From: Microbacterium murale
GTDB taxonomy: Bacteria; Actinomycetota; Actinomycetes; Actinomycetales; Microbacteriaceae
Reading direction: 5' to 3'
Length of the DNA: 64,000 bases
NCBI RefSeq assembly: GCF_030815955.1
Contig: NZ_JAUSXK010000001.1
Coordinates: 2,356,001-2,420,000 of the forward strand
Both the position numbers and the translations under genes were made by a program. A model generated the notes under the pieces. The model was given only the letters and a program-made list of their open reading frames with translations. It searched no databases and was not told the origin of the DNA. Shown here piece by piece: positions 61,355 through 64,000 of the stretch. The number at the start of each line of letters is the position of its first letter. Position 1 is the stretch's first letter.

Positions 61355-62521
61355 TCAGGCGCCCCAGCCGGCCTGAACGCCACCGACGCGGTCGGCCGCG
61401 ATCTTCGCCTGGTACCCGGAAGCGGCGTATGCGGCCATCGGATCGCCGGCGAGGCCGCGGGACTCGCGCCATGCGGCGAGCTCCGGACGGACGTCGGTGT
61501 AGAACGCGTCCATGAACACGGCATTGGCGGCGAGCACGTCGCCCGACTTCTGAGCTGCGGTCAGAGCATCCTTGTCGACGAGCAGTGCTCGGGCGGTCAT
61601 CTCCTGCACATTCAGCACTGAGCGGATCTGGCCGGGGATCTTGTCCTCGACGTTGTGGCACTGGTCGAGCATGAACGCCACGTCGGGGTTGTTCAGGCCG
61701 CCGCCGCGGATGACCTCGAACAGGATGCGGAACAGCTGGAACGGGTCGGCAGCGCCCACGATCAGATCATCGTCCGCGTAGAAGCGGGAGTTGAAGTCGA
61801 ATGAACCCAGCTTGCCGAGGCGCAGCAGCTGCATGACGATGAACTCGATGTTCGTGCCTGGAGCGTGGTGGCCGGTGTCGAGGCACACCATCGCCTTGTC
61901 GCCGAGCGTGCTCACCTGGGCGTATGACGTTCCCCAGTCGGGAACGTCGGTGTGGTAGAAAGCGGGCTCGAAGAACTTGTACTCCAGCACCAGGCGCTGG
62001 TCGTCGCCGAGGCGCGCGTAGATCTTCTGGAGCGACTCGTTCAGGCGGTCCTGACGGCCGCGGAGATCGGCCTGGCCCGGGTAGTTCGAGCCTTCGGCGA
62101 GCCAGATCTTCAGGTCGCGGGAACCGGTCGCATCCATGACGTCGATGCACGCGAGGTGATGATCGATCGCCTTCTGGCGGACCGCGGCGTCCTCATGCGT
62201 GAGCGCTCCGAACTTGTACTCGTCGTCCTGGAACGTGTTGGAGTTCACGGTGCCGAGTGCGACGCCCAGATCCTCCGCGTGCTTGCGGAGGTCGTCGTAG
62301 GAGTCGACGAGGTCCCATGGGATGTGCAGAGCGACGGCCGGTGCGAGCGCGGTGTACTTGTTCACCTGCGCGGCATCCGCGATCTTCTCCCAGGGGTCGC
62401 GCGGGGTGCCGGGTGTGCCGAACACCTTGAAGCGGGTGCCCGAGTTGCCGAAGGCCCACGAGGGGAGTTCGATGGACTGCTTCTCGAGTTCCGAGAGGAT
62501 GGCGGGGGTGAGGGTGGTCAC
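61355..62521 (-). CDS. rhaI: L-rhamnose isomerase
   Basis: This 388-residue xylose-isomerase-like barrel converts L-rhamnose to L-rhamnulose. It resembles the RhaI type of Pseudomonas and actinobacteria and not the longer E. coli RhaA. Metal-site segments include VLEYKFFEPAFY, VCLDTGHHAPG and SFDFNSRFYADDD. The GTG start at 62521 overlaps rhaM by four bases. GAAGGA lies somewhat far upstream, inside rhaM. It is the second gene of the catabolic operon. Confidence 0.94.
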   Translation of the reverse strand: MTTLTPAILSELEKQSIELPSWAFGNSGTRFKVFGTPGTPRDPWEKIADAAQVNKYTALAPAVALHIPWDLVDSYDDLRKHAEDLGVALGTVNSNTFQDDEYKFGALTHEDAAVRQKAIDHHLACIDVMDATGSRDLKIWLAEGSNYPGQADLRGRQDRLNESLQKIYARLGDDQRLVLEYKFFEPAFYHTDVPDWGTSYAQVSTLGDKAMVCLDTGHHAPGTNIEFIVMQLLRLGKLGSFDFNSRFYADDDLIVGAADPFQLFRILFEVIRGGGLNNPDVAFMLDQCHNVEDKIPGQIRSVLNVQEMTARALLVDKDALTAAQKSGDVLAANAVFMDAFYTDVRPELAAWRESRGLAGDPMAAYAASGYQAKIAADRVGGVQAGWGA

Positions 62522-62913
62522 GATGCACTGCTTCCTTCGTCGAACGCGGTCGCTGCGGCGACCTCGGTGGTGGTGGCGGACAGTTGATCCGCGAGGTTGA
62601 AGACTTCGGTGAGTGGGGATGCCGCCTGATCGGGCCGGCCTTCGAGATCGACGAAGAACTGTGCCATCTCCGCCTCCCAGCGGGTGGCGATCTCGGACCG
62701 TGCGAGGTAGTCCTGTGCGGCCGCGTCGTCATCCGTCTCGTAATAGCCGACCAGGGTGCCGCCGTCGCCGAGGAACAGCGAATAGTTGCGGCGACCGGAT
62801 ACGGCGATCTCGGCGAGCATCTCGGGCCAGACGGGGGAATGGCGCGCAAGGTACTCGTCGAGCAGTTCTGGGCGGACCCTCAGCTGAAAGCACACGCGGG
62901 TGGCGGCTGTCAT
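62518..62913 (-). CDS. rhaM: L-rhamnose mutarotase
   Basis: This 131-residue protein of the RhaM (DUF718) family interconverts the anomers of L-rhamnose and so feeds the isomerase. VCFQLRVRPELLDEYLARHSPVWPEM carries the conserved histidine (split over residues 7-32), and YSLFLGDGGTLVGYYETDD the second core strand. The C-terminus has an Ala/Thr-rich extension of about 20 residues beyond the usual length. It is the first gene of the catabolic operon, directly behind the palindromic operator and promoter. Confidence 0.93.
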   Translation of the reverse strand: MTAATRVCFQLRVRPELLDEYLARHSPVWPEMLAEIAVSGRRNYSLFLGDGGTLVGYYETDDDAAAQDYLARSEIATRWEAEMAQFFVDLEGRPDQAASPLTEVFNLADQLSATTTEVAAATAFDEGSSAS

Positions 62914-62946
62914 CGGTGACGTGCTCCTTGGTCCGAATGGGTTGCG

Positions 62947-62987
62947 TGAATCGTTTCAACAATAGATCGATGAGGCGTCGTGCGCAA
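62947..62987 (-). promoter_or_regulatory. Promoter and TGAAACGATTCA operator of the rhamnose catabolic operon
   Basis: On the minus strand, TTGCGC (62987-62982) and TATTGT (62964-62959) are spaced by exactly 17 bases. TGAAACGATTCA (62958-62947) follows immediately and covers the transcription start. It differs by one base from the operator of the importer operon at 52018-52029, showing a common repressor. Confidence 0.7.
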
Positions 62988-63065
62988 CATTGACGACGGT
63001 CGCGGTACGGTTTCACTCCGACGGGCGGAATCTTTTCGTCTTCGAGCCGACGCGAAGGAGCGGGT

Positions 63066-63848
63066 GTGCAACATCAGGAGCGGGCGCTGGCCGCATACGT
63101 GGAGCAGGTCGCCGAAGACCCGGAGACACTCGGTGTCGTTCTGATCGGCTCGCTCGCCCGCGGGGTCGAACGCGAGGACTCCGATGTCGATGTCTACCTC
63201 GTGGTGACGGCTGAGGCGTTCGCATGCTCGACGGCCGTCGACCGATGGGCATGGATCGATCGTCAGGGTCTCGACTACCCGGGCTCGTACATCGACGTGA
63301 AGCTCTGCGATCTCGACTACCTCCGCACTGCTGTCCTCAGAGCTGACGATCCGACGCGCGCCTCGTTCGCGGGCGCCAGGGTCGCATACAGTCGTGCCGA
63401 CGAGATCCCGGATCTCGTTGCCGCGATCAGCGTGCTCGACGACGCGGCCTGGGCCGGGCGCATCCGCTCCCACCTCGCGCAGGCGCACCTGCACGGCGGC
63501 TACTTCCTCCGGCAGGCGGACGAGCACGGTGACCTGTTCCTGCTCCAGCACGCCTCGCTGCATCTCCTGCTCGCCGCTGCGCGCGCCGCGCTGGCGTCGG
63601 CGCACCGGCTGATGCCGGGGCCGAAGTACATCCACAAGCTGGTCCGCGAAGTGCCGAGCCCCGCGGAATTCGTCGTCGCGTGGGACGAGGCCTTGGAGAA
63701 GCCGGGCATCGCGACCGCGAACGCGCTCCTCGCCGTCCTCGACGAGTGGCTCGGCCGAGGACAGTCCCGCGACGAATCCCTCTCGATCTTCATCCGCGAC
63801 AATGAGCTGGCGTGGCTGCGCGGGACAGTCCCGGCCGAGTACTTCTGA
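63066..63848 (+). CDS. Nucleotidyltransferase-domain protein (pol-beta fold)
   Basis: This 260-residue protein has an N-terminal minimal nucleotidyltransferase domain with GSLARG (28-33) and the metal aspartates in SDVDVYLVV (about 39-47). A helical C-terminal half contains LFLLQHASLHLLLAAARAALA and resembles the HEPN/KNTase-C type substrate domains. Such proteins transfer a nucleotide to small molecules, such as aminoglycosides, or to macromolecules; the target here is unknown. AAGGAG lies five bases before the GTG at 63066. It is divergent from the rhamnose operon and has no clear functional partner. Confidence 0.83.
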   Translation: MQHQERALAAYVEQVAEDPETLGVVLIGSLARGVEREDSDVDVYLVVTAEAFACSTAVDRWAWIDRQGLDYPGSYIDVKLCDLDYLRTAVLRADDPTRASFAGARVAYSRADEIPDLVAAISVLDDAAWAGRIRSHLAQAHLHGGYFLRQADEHGDLFLLQHASLHLLLAAARAALASAHRLMPGPKYIHKLVREVPSPAEFVVAWDEALEKPGIATANALLAVLDEWLGRGQSRDESLSIFIRDNELAWLRGTVPAEYF

Positions 63849-63854
63849 CACCAC

Positions 63855-64000
63855 TCAGCCCTTGACTGCTCCGCTGGTCATGCCCGCGACGATCTGCCTG
63901 TTAAAGAAGATGTACATCACCAGCGGCGGGATCGTGATGAGCAGGATGTTCATGAACAGCAGATTCCACTGGCTCAGGCTCTGGCTCTGGAAGTTGTAGA
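63855..64000 (-). CDS. Carbohydrate ABC permease (MalG-like), C-terminal end only
   Basis: The last 47 codons of a minus-strand gene enter from the right edge. They contain a Trp/Gln-rich loop (QSQSLSQWNLLF), the final membrane span (LLITIPPLVMYIFF) and the tail NRQIVAGMTSGAVKG, which is characteristic of MalG-type sugar permeases. The stop codon is at 63857-63855, close to and convergent with the nucleotidyltransferase gene. The rest of the transporter lies outside the window. Confidence 0.8.
   Translation of the reverse strand, partial: YNFQSQSLSQWNLLFMNILLITIPPLVMYIFFNRQIVAGMTSGAVKG

Noticed and set aside
1..64000. Mobile elements, prophage or integrative island
   Set aside because: No transposase, integrase, resolvase, attachment-site repeat next to the tRNA-Ser, or change in base composition large enough to suggest recent transfer was seen.

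Overview
The window is about 64 kb of high-GC chromosomal DNA with very tight gene packing, many ATGA/GTGA overlaps, frequent GTG starts and TANNNT -10 boxes. Together with an LCP protein, a DUF4192 protein, actinobacterial-style fused peptide-type ABC transporters and several apparently leaderless genes, this points to an actinobacterium of the Microbacteriaceae type (Microbacterium-like). That assignment is inference from style and gene content. I see no transposase, integrase, phage gene, CRISPR array or replication origin.

Region by region: (1) 1-11.2 kb is a peptide-handling locus. A GNAT acetyltransferase is divergent from an M20 metallopeptidase. An eight-gene operon follows: membrane-anchored peptide-type binding protein, two permeases, a double ATPase, an S66 LD-carboxypeptidase (frameshifted here), and a serine hydrolase / C45 cysteine hydrolase / serine hydrolase trio. 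The hydrolases carry no export signals, so they probably act on what the transporter imports. (2) 11.2-17.7 kb is mixed housekeeping: lysS, a frameshifted DUF4192 gene, a small membrane protein, a cardiolipin synthase, a tandem-domain lipoprotein and a YegS-type lipid kinase. (3) 17.9-26.3 kb holds a MetQNI-type amino-acid transporter run together with a DAO-type oxidoreductase and a PLP aminotransferase, then serS, a HAD phosphatase, tRNA-Ser(UGA) and an LCP cell-wall protein.

(4) 26.3-43.4 kb is a plant-glycan locus. A minus-strand operon encodes a peptide-type binding protein, a permease, a fused permease-ATPase, an ATPase and four intracellular glycosidases (GH3, GH43, GH78, DUF5605/apiosidase-like). 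It is divergent from a TetR regulator coupled to a GH2 enzyme. (5) 44.7-50.9 kb is an alpha-glucoside locus: LacI regulator, GH13 alpha-glucosidase, binding protein and two permeases. No ATPase is present, so it probably shares one encoded elsewhere. (6) 50.9-62.9 kb is a complete L-rhamnose regulon: LacI regulator, four-gene importer, and a converging operon for mutarotase, isomerase, an esterase, bifunctional aldolase/dehydrogenase and kinase. The two arms share a TGAAwCGwTTCA operator. (7) The end holds a nucleotidyltransferase and the C-terminus of another sugar permease.

Themes: import followed by intracellular hydrolysis; GC-rich hairpins directly after every binding-protein gene that precedes its membrane components; and a -10 box exactly six bases before the start codon in five genes. 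The GH78 rhamnosidase in region 4 would release the sugar that region 6 consumes.
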